From NCBI GenBank assembly GCA_025716855.1, contig JAIXMQ010000010.1, positions 104,501 to 168,500 of the forward strand: 64,000 nt of DNA, given 5' to 3'. The notes under the pieces are model-generated. The model worked only from the letters and a program-made list of their open reading frames with translations. It made no database searches and was not told the origin of the DNA. The position numbers and the translations under genes are program-made. Positions 35,871-47,583 of this stretch are shown piece by piece. The stretch comes from Pilaira anomala. Lineage: Eukaryota; Mucoromycota; Mucoromycetes; Mucorales; Mucoraceae. How positions within the stretch are numbered: position 1 is the stretch's first letter; the number at the start of each line of letters is the position of its first letter.

Positions 35871-37683
35871 CAGACCAAGTCATGCACCTAGTTTTTCAAA
35901 CTCCGTCATGAAAGCCTAAAAATTGAAAAAAAAAAGGCCTCTGTTTTTGTGGCATGTGAAAAAAAAAATAAAGAATTTAATAACAATCCAGTGACAATCA
36001 GTTATTTTAACTTATTACTTCAACTAAAAAAAAAAAAAAAAAAAACTCTAAAACTGGTGGGTATATTATGGTAACTAAAAGTCAATAGGGAGGGGGAAGG
36101 CTGAAGAATGGCTTTTACGAGTCACTGTATCTTTTTAAAACTAAGGTGGCAGATAAAACATCATGTGGGGGGGTTTTTTTTTTCAATGATATGACACTAT
36201 ATTATAGCAACTGATTGTCAACAAGTTCTTATTAATAAAAGAGATGTTTAAGCAACATGTTCTATGTAAGGTTGTTGTGAACAGAGAAGAAATACATAGT
36301 AGGTGTAGATATTTCCTGTCGCTGTTGGACACAAAAGATTTTTGCTCTATAAAATATCTTTGCCAGTTATTAAAGGAAGAAATTGAAACTTTTTCTGTTG
36401 TGAGAGGAGGAGGGGGGGGGGGGGGGTTTTCTTTTTTTTTTTTTCTTTTTTTTTTTTTTTTTAGTATTGAAACAAGACAGCTTTCTTTTAAAATTGACAA
36501 CTCCTCTTCTTTTTTTTTTTTATGTACCGGCTAGGAGTTTATTGTCATTGACAATATAAATGCATGATGCACGTTTCAAAGTATCCAACTCTTGATTTAA
36601 AATCTCTTGTATATATATATATATAATCAAACAAGGGATAAAAACGGTAATAAGATATTTTTCTTTTGAAGAGAAGAAAAAAAGCAAAAAATATATGTAT
36701 ATATAAAGGAAAAAAAAAAAAATAAAAAAAACAAGTTCAATAAATAAATCTCACTGTTTGGGACGTAAATAATCATGCCGGAAAAAAATGATTTCCTTAA
36801 AAAGAGGGAACGGTATAGTTAAAAGGGGAAGGGGGGGTGGGGGGAGCTACTAGTTTCTTTTACTTTTCAAAATGACTGTTTGTTAACTATATGGTGTGTG
36901 AAGTGTTATGAATTGAACCTAAAAAGCATGGTTTATTATTTCATCAAGTACTTGAATTATATAGCAAAACCGACACCAAATCTACTGGTTGCACTGTATC
37001 CATTTTACTTTTATGACTTTCAATGAGATAATTCTATTAGATAGTACCAAAATATGCATCCACCTATGTGAAAGTAATAAGTGGGGGAGGGGGAGGGAGG
37101 GAGAGGGTAAATGGTTTTTGAAAAAAAATGATTGGAAGAACAAGGATCATAACTAATAGAGTCAACTTGCATAATAAAGATATACTATCTACTATGAATG
37201 CATCAATCGTCGGCGGTATACTACTCCTCCTACATTCAATTCCTCCAGAGTCAGTTATAATGGTCATCTAATAATGCTGGCAGAAAAAACTTACAATGCC
37301 GTACAATCTGGGGAGGGGAGAGAGGTCTACATTCTTTTTGTGTGGTTTGAATTTCAGACCTTAAAATCCCCAATTGAACGTTTTGCCTGAACAAAAAGAG
37401 CCCAGATTTTTATATAATGATAATCTAACAAACAAAAAAGAATCTTGTGAACAATATGTATGTACAAAGTTTGAAACTCAAAAGCCCGAAAAGAAATGTG
37501 ATAACTGTCAATGCCTTTTTTTTTTTTTCTATTTTTGTAAAATAATCATTACATGCATAAGAAAGAGAGGAGGAGAAAAAAAAAAAGTATAATGCGAATA
37601 AAAAAAAAAAAAAAAAAAAATGCAAGTTGTGTGGTTTATTTTATTTTTGACAGTATATATATATATAAAAAAAAAAAATTGGG
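35871..37683. other. Intergenic with G-runs and homopolymers
   Basis: No gene supported. Contains GA/GGGG-rich patches (around 36411-36426, 36828-36845 and 37081-37107) and long T runs that create spurious ORFs on both strands. Confidence 0.5.
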
Positions 37684-38799
37684 CTATAATAAATCATCCT
37701 TATTTAATATAGATGAATTTGCAGTAGTTGTACTAGTTGAATGATTAGGTATAATCAATTGTTGATGGTCTTGCCAACACCTTTCTTTTGTTTCATTACA
37801 AGCATTTTCCCACCTTGTTTTCTCTTCCCAAACCTCTCTTAATTTTTTATAAGCTAAACCGGTCAAGACTTCAAATTGATCTCTTGTATCCTCTAGAGAA
37901 GCTTGTAACCTAGCATTTAATAATTTTTCTTGTTTTAGATCCTTTTCAGCCTTCGCCAATCTTTGTTTTAAATCCTCTTGATCTTCTTTTACATCATGAG
38001 GAGGAGGAGGAGGAGAAGGAGGAGGAGGGTCAGATAGGACTAGTAGTTTATTTTGGACCGGCCATAAGTCTTTTTCGTCAGCAGGATCATCCATTGTTGG
38101 CATCGTTTGAACCTGAATATGTCTACCTCTCTTTTTCTTGATGTTATCATCCGATGCGTGTTGTTCATGCATGACCATATTTGAAAAGAGTTCTAAAGCG
38201 ACAGTATGTTCTTTTGCTAATTCGTGTGCGACCACATCACTTGGATTGACAGGATATTTTTCTAATCTTTTCTTGAGACCACCTTCAATCAAATCATCAT
38301 CATCTTCTTGTTGTTGTTGTTGTTGTTGGTCAGATTCAAATACAGTGGTGACATGTTCATGTTGTGCTATTGAAGTATTTAAAGAAGTGACACGAAGTGA
38401 AGGAATTTGTCTTCGATGCGTTGTTGTTGTTTGTGTTTGAGTACTCTTTCGATGATCGGGTAAGATGATAGTTTGTTGTTTGGTAGTTTTAATCAAGCTA
38501 ACGGATTTAGATTTATTATGAAATGAAGTAAATGGATTTGGAATGATATCGATATAACTTTTACGATCATTGTTGGTTGATTTTTTCTCATGTCTTCTCT
38601 TGAAAAATAAAGTGGTGGAGGACCGCTTTTGTTTATGAAACTCTTCAGGGCTTGTGTTATTTAGAAATTCAACCAGTGCTTGTGTACCGGTTGTTCTCTT
38701 TCTTGGAACACCCTTCATCTCTTTTTCATCATAACAGTAGTATTTTTCGTCAAATGTAATGCGTGCTTCTTTTGGTTCGTATGGGGTTTTGACTGCCAT
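37684..38799 (-). CDS. Hypothetical coiled-coil protein, single exon (371 residues)
   Basis: One intronless ORF from ATG 38799 to the stop at 37684. It opens MAVKTPYEPKEARITFDEKY and then has a basic segment (KKRKRSST-like and RRHEKKSTNNDRKSY), a polyglutamine run followed by polyaspartate near the middle, and two proline blocks (PPPPSPPPPP). A charged heptad-like region follows (EDLKQRLAKAEKDLKQEKLL, RLQASLEDTRDQFEVL), predicted coiled coil. The tail is Ser/Thr/Asn-rich. No enzymatic domain or signal peptide is visible, and I do not recognise a named family. The lack of introns contrasts with neighbouring genes. A scaffold or adaptor role is only a guess from the coiled coil. Confidence 0.72.
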   Translation of the reverse strand: MAVKTPYEPKEARITFDEKYYCYDEKEMKGVPRKRTTGTQALVEFLNNTSPEEFHKQKRSSTTLFFKRRHEKKSTNNDRKSYIDIIPNPFTSFHNKSKSVSLIKTTKQQTIILPDHRKSTQTQTTTTHRRQIPSLRVTSLNTSIAQHEHVTTVFESDQQQQQQQEDDDDLIEGGLKKRLEKYPVNPSDVVAHELAKEHTVALELFSNMVMHEQHASDDNIKKKRGRHIQVQTMPTMDDPADEKDLWPVQNKLLVLSDPPPPSPPPPPHDVKEDQEDLKQRLAKAEKDLKQEKLLNARLQASLEDTRDQFEVLTGLAYKKLREVWEEKTRWENACNETKERCWQDHQQLIIPNHSTSTTTANSSILNKDDLL

Positions 38800-39289
38800 T
38801 TTGGTTTTTACTATTTAAAAAAAAAAAAAAAAAAAAAAAAAGAGAGAAAGAGAAAGAGAGAAAGAAAGGAGAAATAAAAAAAAGAAAAAGAAAAGATGTA
38901 TAAACTCTAGTCAGGAGTCACGACCAAGTAACCCTGCAGTTTTTGATGCTGTGTCCTCTTAGAGGCAAAAAGTAAATTGAGCAATTCATCAAGAGACCCA
39001 TTCTTTTTTTTTTTTTTTACGCCCTTTTTAAGAAATGCGCTAAAATAATTTGACGCTATTTTTAATTGTTTGTTGATAAAGTTTAAAAAAGACAAACATG
39101 ATTTAAATAGCCCGCGTATACATTATATAAAAAGGAGGGGGGGCTAAAGAGGTTGTTGTAATAAAATACATCTTCTCCTTTTTTTTTTTTTTTATTATAT
39201 AAATATATATACTTTTTTTTTTTTTTTCTTTAAAGGAGTATCATATATGTATTATATAATATAATAATGAGTGTGTGGCGATTTATTTT
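38800..39289. other. Intergenic between two minus-strand genes
   Basis: 490 bases comprising the promoter side of the coiled-coil gene and the 3' flank of the LRR gene. Dominated by A/T runs and AG-rich words; no specific site identified. Confidence 0.5.
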
Positions 39290-41603
39290 TTATTGAGAAG
39301 TAGAGGCTAAAGAAGACCTAGATTGTTGATAATTATCAATGACAGTATCAGCATAATCACGATCCATAGAATCAATGGGAAGATGATCCAATTCTTTTAA
39401 TCTTGGACATTCCTTGATGAATAAAGCTCGATAGACATCTCTTCTCGTTTTCCAATGATCACTAAGTTCTTGACTGAATTCCAAGTCTTGTGTTGTCCAA
39501 GCCGCATCATGCGCAGTAGCAATATATGGTGAAACTTTTTCATTTTCGTTTAAATAGGGTGCTTGAGATAAGTTTAAGGGTGGATAAAAGTTGGAACTCA
39601 TTGGATTCTGTCTATATATATATATACATATCATTTCAGTTAATAACAGTCATTTTTATATGTATGTATGTATGTATGTATGTTTACCTCAAGTCTAATA
39701 CGTTTAACCTTTTCAAGTGCTTGACAACGGCAAGAACTTCATTAAAACTAAGTAGTCTGTTATCAATCAAGATCAATCTTCTTAAATACTTGAGTCGTTT
39801 TAAGGGTCGAATATTTTGTAATCGATTCATACTCAAGTATAAATGACATAGATTAGGTACACGTTTACTGAAATCAGCAGGTAATTCTTGTAATTCGGAA
39901 GAACATAATTCGAGGTATTCAAGAGAATAAAAATCAACCAGTTGATGCATATTTTTAAATGGGCTACCTGATAGATATAGTTTACGTGTACCCCGTAAAT
40001 ACTGTAAATTGTATTCACTTTTTGGTAAAGAAAAAGATATCAGTAAAAAAAAAAAAAAAAAAAAGCAATCACTTTTGTTATATATATAAACTTACACTTT
40101 TTCTCGGCCTTGATCTCTTAGTGAGAATGAATCAAGTCTGGATGTACAGGTTACACCAATAATTCTTTGAATTTGATTATCATCTAAAAACAAGATACGA
40201 ACTTCAGGAAACAAAGAGACATCAAAGGACTTTAATCGATTGAAACTGAGTCGTAAATTACATAATCGATGCAAAGGTTGATCAAGACAGATACGTTTGA
40301 TATTATTATGATTTAAATTGAGTTCAATGAGTTGAGATAAAGAATCAAAGGAGGATGCATCAATGGATTCGATACGGTTAAATGATAAATCGAGACTTTC
40401 GAGTTGATGCAATTGAGTTGGGTTATGAAGGCCAGAGAGATCTCGAATGTTATTGGATTTTAATGAAAGTTGAATTAAACTTGTCATGGATTGAAACGGT
40501 GTACATGATTCCATGCTGTTATGACTTGCGTCTAAAGATCGTAATGATTTTAGGTGACTCATGTCTTGAAATGTTTGTAAATAGTTGTGAGATACATTCA
40601 AGTACTGTAATCGATTTAAATGATATATTTCTATTTCACAGAACCTTTGAAAATACAGTATATAAGAATCATTGATTGTGCAAAAAAAAAAATAATAATA
40701 ATTAAAAAAAAACAAAGGATTTACTGTAAATTTTACCATACTTGTTATGTGAAGCATGCAAATAACGTAATGAGTCTGGTATTCCCGAAATAGATTTCAG
40801 TTCATTATGAGATCTACATAATTATATTAGTGCTTATATATAAAGTATATTATTATTCACTTACATGTCAAGTGTCTCCAACATGGGAAAACAAGTATCA
40901 AGATGATTTAAACTAAATAAATTACATCGACTCAAGTTTAAGCTCTTTAATTTAAACCATTGAGTTATATCAGGTAAATTAGTTTCAATACCAAAAAAGA
41001 TGGTAGCTAATATCCTATCTCCTTGATCCATTTGTTTTGAATTAAACTCGAAACAATTTGATAATTTTTGTTTAATTTTATCTGGATCTTCTTCTTCTTG
41101 TTGTTGTCGATCTTCATCAGGTGGTATATCAATCGTATCACGTACTTGACTAATGAGTATAGGAGAAGATGATGATGATGATGATGATGATGATTTTGGT
41201 GTTGCAGCAAAACTAGGTAAAGATTCTAGTGTAAGGCAAGGTTTTATCAAAGAACTCTTTTTTAATTGTTTCATTGGTCTTTGTTGTTGTTGTTGTTGCT
41301 GTTGTGGTGGTGGTGGTGGTTCATTGTCTTCCATCGTTAATGTTTTTATTTTTTGACTGATATCTTCTAATTTATTATTTAAATTGATACCAATGTTGCT
41401 TGTAAAGCTTGGAACTCGAAATGCTACAATTCAGAAAAAAAAAAAAAGGTTAAAATAATAAAATAAATAAACAAACATGATAAATATTTACATTCAATTG
41501 GATCGATATTATTTGACATGTAAGGTACTGAAGAGCCTGTGGTGGAATTTAACCAGACAGCATTTTTCTCTAAATGGGATTCCCTTGTATTTTCATCTTC
41601 TTC

Positions 41604-41638
<35 letters not shown>

Positions 41639-42095
41639 AATTATTATTATTATTATTATTAAAGTTATTATTATTCATGATGATGAATGGAAAGAAAGAG
41701 GATAAATGATTATTTTTATATTGATTTATTCTTTGTTCTTCTAGTTCATTGTTCATTTTATCTTTAACGTCATCAATTATCAATTCATCTACACTGGTGG
41801 TGGTGGTGGTGGTGGTGCTGGTAGTGGTCTCATTCTTTTTATTTATCCCCTCCTCTTCTTCTTCTTCACTGTCTGAAAATATTACACCTTCTTCAATTAA
41901 TTGTTGATCGTAATCCTCTTTTTCTACTTCATCTAACTTTTCAAATACAGGTTGATTAGCAAACCGGTCGAAATCAAGTTCAATTAAACTCTTTTGTTGG
42001 GTTGAAGAACTGGCTGAAGAAGTTGTCGTAGCAGTATTAGTAGTAGTAGAAGAAGAAGAATTGGTTGAATCTATAATATTCCACTCTTCTTCCAT
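39290..42095 (-). CDS. Leucine-rich-repeat protein resembling the Cdc11/Nud1 mitotic-exit scaffold
   Basis: Six exons: 42095-41492, 41423-40865, 40813-40742, 40644-40096, 40017-39688 and 39611-39290, giving 811 residues with consistent phase. The N-terminal 300 or so residues are acidic and low-complexity, with polySer, polyThr and a polyAsn tract around 41620-41680. From WFKLKSLNLSRCNLFSLNHL the protein consists of a dozen or more 22-24-residue leucine-rich repeats (LQYLNVSHNYLQTF, LESLDLSFNRIESI, LIELNLNHNNIKRI, LCNLRLSFNRLKSF, LRRLILIDNRLLSF). A C-terminal cap follows with HWKTRRDVYRALFIKECPRL and KELDHL. The layout, disordered N-terminus then LRRs then a cap with an YR..(L/F)...CP.L..LD motif, fits the septation-initiation/mitotic-exit scaffold Cdc11/Nud1 at spindle pole bodies. 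That assignment is by resemblance; other fungal LRR proteins remain possible. Confidence 0.8.
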
Positions 42096-42348
42096 TTTTA
42101 AATAATAATAATAACTAAAAAAAAAAAAAGAAGAAAAAGATGTGTAAAGAAATATATATATTAGATTTTTTTTTTTTTTTTAGACTTTTCGTGACTTCTG
42201 TGAAATGTATGTATGTACCGAGATCAGTTACTACTATTGTGTGATATTTCAAGTTTATTTTACACATGTAATAAGTTATAAAAGTGTGGTAATTAATAAA
42301 AAAAATAAAAAGACAGTGTGTGTGGGTGTATAGAAATAAATATAAATT

Positions 42349-44518
42349 TTATAAATCATCAAGATTTACGTTACCAGCTTCAAATTCTTGTTCAAGAAGC
42401 TTTAAAAGTTCTTCATCTTCATCATAATCTTTTAATGTCTTTACTGGTTTACTTGCAGCAGATTTGGTTGGTCTTAATTGAGGTAAAGTAGCAGGCATAG
42501 GAGGTAAAGCACGTTTAGGTGCCATTTCTTCATTTAATTCAGCTTTTTGAATAGCAGCTCTTTCTTCAGAAGAGAATTGACGTTCTTCAGCAGCATGTAA
42601 TAATTCCTCCAATTGATTCTCATCAATAGCACGTTCTAAATCTTCGTATTGTCCACGATATTCACCACCTACATAGAGTTGAGGGAATGGTTTGATTCTA
42701 CCTTGAGATTGACCTTGATTGTTGGCCTTTTTAGCATATTGTCTAGCGGCTTCACTTTGAGCGACATCGACTAAACTAAATTTGATACCGTTCGATTCTA
42801 ATAATTGTTGAATATGTTCTTGATTTCTTTTGACGACCGAATTAGCACTGACAGAAGAGATATAGATTTGAACTTTTTTAGGATCTAAAGGAGTCAAGAC
42901 AGGTTCAGGATTTTGATAACCAGGCATGTTACCCAATACTCTTAATAAAGTTTTACTCTTGCTTTCAACAAGAGAAGGGGTTGGACGAAGCTTGGGTACA
43001 GCGGAACCATTCGGTACAGGCCAAGAAACGGCTTCAACAGGTATATAACGTTCAGTCCAGGTATCTCTATTTAAATTTTGAGTACGTTTCAATTTATTGA
43101 CTTGAGCTTGTTGATTGGATTGTAAACTATTTAATTCAGATTGATGCTCTTGTTCTAAATCTTTAATTTGAACAGTATAAGTATGTTCTGCTTGTTCAAA
43201 TTCGTTCAAGATACGTTCCATATGTTCATCAATATCAATGGCTGCAGCAGGATTCTTTTCTGCTTCTAATTTAGTTTCTTCTAATTCCTTTTCTAATTGA
43301 ATTTTATCTTGTTTATGTTTCTTTTTAAGAGCCAAGATACTACTGATTTGAGCAGATTTCAATTTAGTGACTTCATCTTGATGATTCTCTTGTAATTTCT
43401 CAAGAGATTCCTTTTGTTCTTTTAATAAAAGATCCTTTTCGGCTAATGCCTGTTCGTGAAGACGAAGACTTTCTTCATGTGACTTTTTCTGTGCTTCCAG
43501 TTGAATATTTAGTTGTTCAATTTTAGAAAGTGCTTCTTCTTTATTCTGTACTTCTTCAACAGGTTTTTCATGAATTAAAGCTCTTAATTCTTCCAACTCT
43601 TTTTCTTTTGAAGCTAATTGATTCACAGCATCCAAATTCTAAAAATAACGTTGAATAAACAAATAATAACAATAAAATAAAAAACTTACTTGGGTCTTTA
43701 ATGCTTCTAACTGCATCGTCACTTGATCAATCTGAGGTACTTTTTCTTCAATCAATCTCTTTTGTTCTTCAAGTTCAGCCTCCTTTTCAGCTAATAACTT
43801 TTCCTTTTGAGCTAAAATTTCCGCTCGATCCTCCTCTTCTTGAATCACAATGGCAGGAATTTGTTGTTGTTCTAATCGAATACGTAATTCTTCAATTTCT
43901 TTTTCACGTAATAATAATTGTTCTTCTTGTTTCTTTAATACTTCTTCATCTACTTCTTCTGATTGTTGTTGTTGTGGAGGAGGAGGTGCATTCAATTGTT
44001 GTTTCAAAAGTTCAAGTTCCGCTTTTTGGTCAGCAATCAATTTTAAGTTTTGTTCATTCTAAAAAAAAAAAAACTGTTATATTTTGTGATTTTCATTATT
44101 ATTATTTTTTTTTTTTTTTTTTTACCTTTGCTTTTAAACCTTTTACTTCTTCCTTCATTTCAGTAATAGGAAATCTTTTAGTTGAAGTAGTTGGAGTAGT
44201 AGTAGTAGTAGTAGCAGTAGTAGTATGAGTAGCAGTAGCAGTGGTTGGTATACGAGAAGTAGTATGATTCGTATTATGAGAAAGTCTTGAAGTATTACTT
44301 TTGACAGAAGCCATACTGTTTGGTCTAGAAGATGAGGGAGGTCTGTGAGGAGATGTTGGACGATGAACTGGACTGGGGGCTCGTCCATTTGTCAAGAGTG
44401 AATTACGAGAAGGAGGTCTTGAGGTAGCGGGTTTCGCTTCAAGTGAAGTACGAGGTATTTTTTTAGTTCCAGCAGCAGCAGTAGTGGTTTTAGCAGTAGT
44501 AGTGGTTTTAGCTGTAGT

Positions 44519-44551
<33 letters not shown>

Positions 44552-44695
44552 AGGAGATAATGAACTTGAACTTGGTTTCTTCAACTTGCTTGTTGGTGTC
44601 TTTTTAACACTTCTGCTTGTAGCAGTTGTATTCGTAGTCGCATCATCTGGGCCCAAGTTCTTTTTCTCTTTCTTTCTTGGTCCTATACAAACCAT
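42349..44695 (-). CDS. Coiled-coil protein with C-terminal SH3BGR/glutaredoxin-like domain
   Basis: Three exons, all split in phase 0 (44695-44126, 44058-43690, 43638-42349), give 742 residues. Residues 1-190 are basic, Ser/Thr/Ala-rich and low-complexity, with an alanine run and a threonine-rich segment. Residues about 190-500 are a long Glu/Lys/Gln coiled coil (EEQLLLREKEIEELRIRLEQ, KKHKQDKIQLEKELEETKLE). After a conserved-looking linker (WTERYIPVEAVSWPVPNGSA) a thioredoxin-fold module occupies about residues 568-660: VQIYISSVSANSVVKRNQEH, LLESNGIKFSLVDVAQSE and KPFPQLYVGGEYRGQYEDLE. This is the SH3BGR/SH3BGRL family; as in that family there is no CxxC redox pair (SSVSAN sits there). A structural or adaptor role is therefore more likely than reductase activity. 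The acidic C-terminus ends EAGNVNLDDL. Its start faces the FRS1 gene across a 287-base divergent promoter. Confidence 0.85.
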
Positions 44696-44982
44696 TTATG
44701 AATTGAAATAAATGAAAAAGAGAGATATTAGAAAGAGAGGGAAAAAATAATTAAAAAAAAAAAATACAAATGTTATACAACAAATAATCATCTCATTTTA
44801 CTTTTTTTGGTTTCATAACACGGCAATCACATACCCGCACAATTTTAATTTCCTCTTTGAGAACATTCATCCCATTTCATTTTTTTTTTTCATAAGCCAC
44901 TAACAACTTTACCAAAAAAAAAAAAAAAAAAATATTTCTGCCTTCTCTTTTTTTTTTTTTTACAAAACAATATTTTTTCAAC
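44696..44982. promoter_or_regulatory. Divergent promoter between the SH3BGR-like gene and FRS1
   Basis: The start codons at 44695 (minus) and 44983 (plus) are separated by 287 bases, so both promoters and 5' UTRs must share this stretch. It is rich in A/T runs, with pyrimidine-rich tracts just before the FRS1 ATG (TTTTTTCAACATG). I see no unambiguous TATA box or named factor site. Confidence 0.55.
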
Positions 44983-45972
44983 ATGCCTACCGTGAATATT
45001 GATAAATTAGCTCTTTTTGAAGCCCTTGAGAGAGACTACAGTAAGTCTTTCTAGAAGTGTATGTCAACTTTAACCTTTTTTTTGCTTACACATACACACA
45101 CACACACACACAACCTTTCATAGCCTCTCAAGAATTCTTTGAGCTTTGTTTCCGTTTCGGTATTGAACTTGAAGAAGATGTAAAAAAAAAAAAAAAAAAA
45201 AAAAAGAAAAAAAGCTCAGCCCTTGAAATATTCAGTAACTGATTTTTTTTTTTTCTTGGATAGACTTCCGAAAGAGAAATGGCAGAAAAGGGTTCTAACA
45301 AGGACGCCGAACATTTATCTGATAGAGCCATTTTAAAGATTGATATTCCTGCCAACAGGTAAAAAAAAAAAAATAAATTGACAACTACTATGTTTATCTG
45401 ACAGATAAAAATAGATACGATTTGTTATGTCAAGAAGGTCTTGCTCGCGCTCTTCGCGTTTTTGAAGAAAAAGCTAAACCTCCTGTATATAAAACTGTTA
45501 AGCCTGCCAGTGGTAAACTTGAACAAATTATTGTGAAAGAATCTGTACGTAAACTGTATATATATATATACAATTTTTTTTTTTTAACTCATACATTGCA
45601 TAGACTCAACAAATTCGTCCTTATATTGTCGGTGCCATTTTACGTAATATCAGCTTCACTCCCGAGAATTATGCTTCTTTCATCGATCTTCAAGATAAAC
45701 TTCACAACAATATTTGTCGGTAAGGAAAAAAAAAAAAAGGAGAACAGCACAAAATGAGTCATTTTTATAAAGTTCCTGTTTTTTAAACACAGTCTTTTAT
45801 TAGTAAGAGAACACTTGCCTCCATGGGTACTCATGATTTAGATACGATTGAAGGACCCTTCAGTTACGAAGCTTTACCTCATAAGGAAATTAAATTCACC
45901 CCTTTGAATAAGGATGTTGAAGTAGATGGTGATGAATTAATGGAACTTTATGCTGTAAGTTTTATAACCCCC

Positions 45973-46008
<36 letters not shown>

Positions 46009-47379
46009 TGACAAAAGTTTTTATATGTATACATAGGAGGATAAACATCTCGGTAAATTCCTTCCTATTATTCGTGATTCACCTGTTTATCCTGTGGTCT
46101 TTGATGCTAAACGTACAGTATGTTCTCTTCCTCCTATCATCAATTCTGATCATTCCAAAATCACACTCAACACCAAGAACGTTTTGATTGAAATCACTGC
46201 TACTGATGAACACAAGGCCAGCACTGTTTTGAACACTTTAGTTTCTATGTTTTCTGAATACTGTGCCGAACCTTTCACGTAAGTCTATTTATTCTATTGT
46301 AAAAAAAAAAAAAGGTAATGTGTGTGTGTTTTGACTCTATTTGTAGTGTTGAACCTGTTGAGATTGTTTACCCTGATAACACCACGACCAAGGTATATCC
46401 TCAAATCGAACCTCGTAAGGCAAGTGCCAAGGTAGATTATATCAATTCTTGTACCGGTCTTGAACTTGAAGCAGATGAGATCACACGTCTTTTGAACAGA
46501 ATGTCTTTGGATGCCAGTGTGAACCCTAAAGATAAGAACGAGATCCTTGTCAATGTTCCTCCTACTCGTTGGGATATTCTTCATGCTTGTGATATCATGG
46601 AAGATGTAGCTATTTCTTATGGTTATGATAACTTACCCAAAAAGATGCCTAATGTCAATACTTTTGCTTCTGCTTTACCTTTAAACAAATTAAGTGATCA
46701 TGTTCGTAGAGAAGTTGCCATGTCTGGTTTCACTGAAGTTGCACCTTTAATCTTGGTAAGAAATAAGGGAAACAAAAAAGATAAACTTAATATTTACATT
46801 TGAAATATATATATATAGTGTTCTCATGATGAAAACTTCAAATTCCTTAACCGTGTGGATGATGGTAAAACAGCTATTAAACTTGCTAACCCCAAGACAA
46901 TTGAATATGAAGTAGTTCGTACATCACTTTTACCCGGTATCTTAAAGACCTTAAACTCCAACAAAAAATTGGCGTTACCTCTCAAGGTATTTGAGGTCTC
47001 TGATGTTGGATTCAAGGATGAAAGTCGTGATCGTAGAGCTAGAAACGAAAGACATCTTTGTGCTACTTATACTTCCAAGACATCTGGATTCGAAGTGATT
47101 CATGGTCTTTTGGATCGTATCATGACCGTTCTCAATACTTCTAGAATCTCCAAAGACGAGACTGAGAAATTAGGTTATTGGATTCAAGAGGCTGAAGATG
47201 CTACTTACTTCCCTGGTCGTTCTGCTTATATTTACTTGAGATATATTGATCCTGAAACCAATACCCGCAAGACTTTGCAAATTGGTTCTTTCGGTGTTCT
47301 CCATCCTTCTGTTCTTGAGAACTTTGACTTAATTAATCCTACTACTGCTATTGAATTCAATTTGGAACCTTTTGTTTAA
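44983..47379 (+). CDS. FRS1: Phenylalanyl-tRNA synthetase beta subunit, cytosolic
   Basis: Nine exons: 44983-45040, 45124-45179, 45264-45358, 45415-45544, 45604-45719, 45804-45954, 46037-46278, 46347-46755 and 46819-47379, giving 605 residues, the usual eukaryotic length. Start [19 protein letters not shown]. Family landmarks are [53 protein letters not shown], the B5-domain stretch [20 protein letters not shown] with AISYGYDN, and the pseudo-catalytic C-terminal domain ([46 protein letters not shown]). With the alpha subunit it forms the heterotetramer that charges tRNA-Phe in the cytosol (family knowledge). At intron 5 the frame requires the AG at 45803; an AG at 45792 would shift the frame. 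ERG24 starts 204 bases downstream on the same strand. Confidence 0.96.
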
Positions 47380-47583
47380 TTTTTTTATTTTGTATTTATT
47401 AAAAAATAAAATTATATTTTTTTGTTTTTGTTTGTACTGCCTCTTTAAATAAATAATGCAACTCTTGTTATTGGTGTAACTGAGACTCTTTTTTTTTTTC
47501 TGTTTAATTTTGGTGGTACCCCCCTCCAATCCCCGATAACAAACGCGCTTTTTCTTTTTCTCCCTTTTCTGTCTTGAAATAAA

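Noticed and set aside
43701..44228. Plus-strand ORF of 175 codons
   Set aside because: It is antisense to the coiled-coil exons and contains polyPhe/polyVal derived from A-rich coding and intronic sequence.
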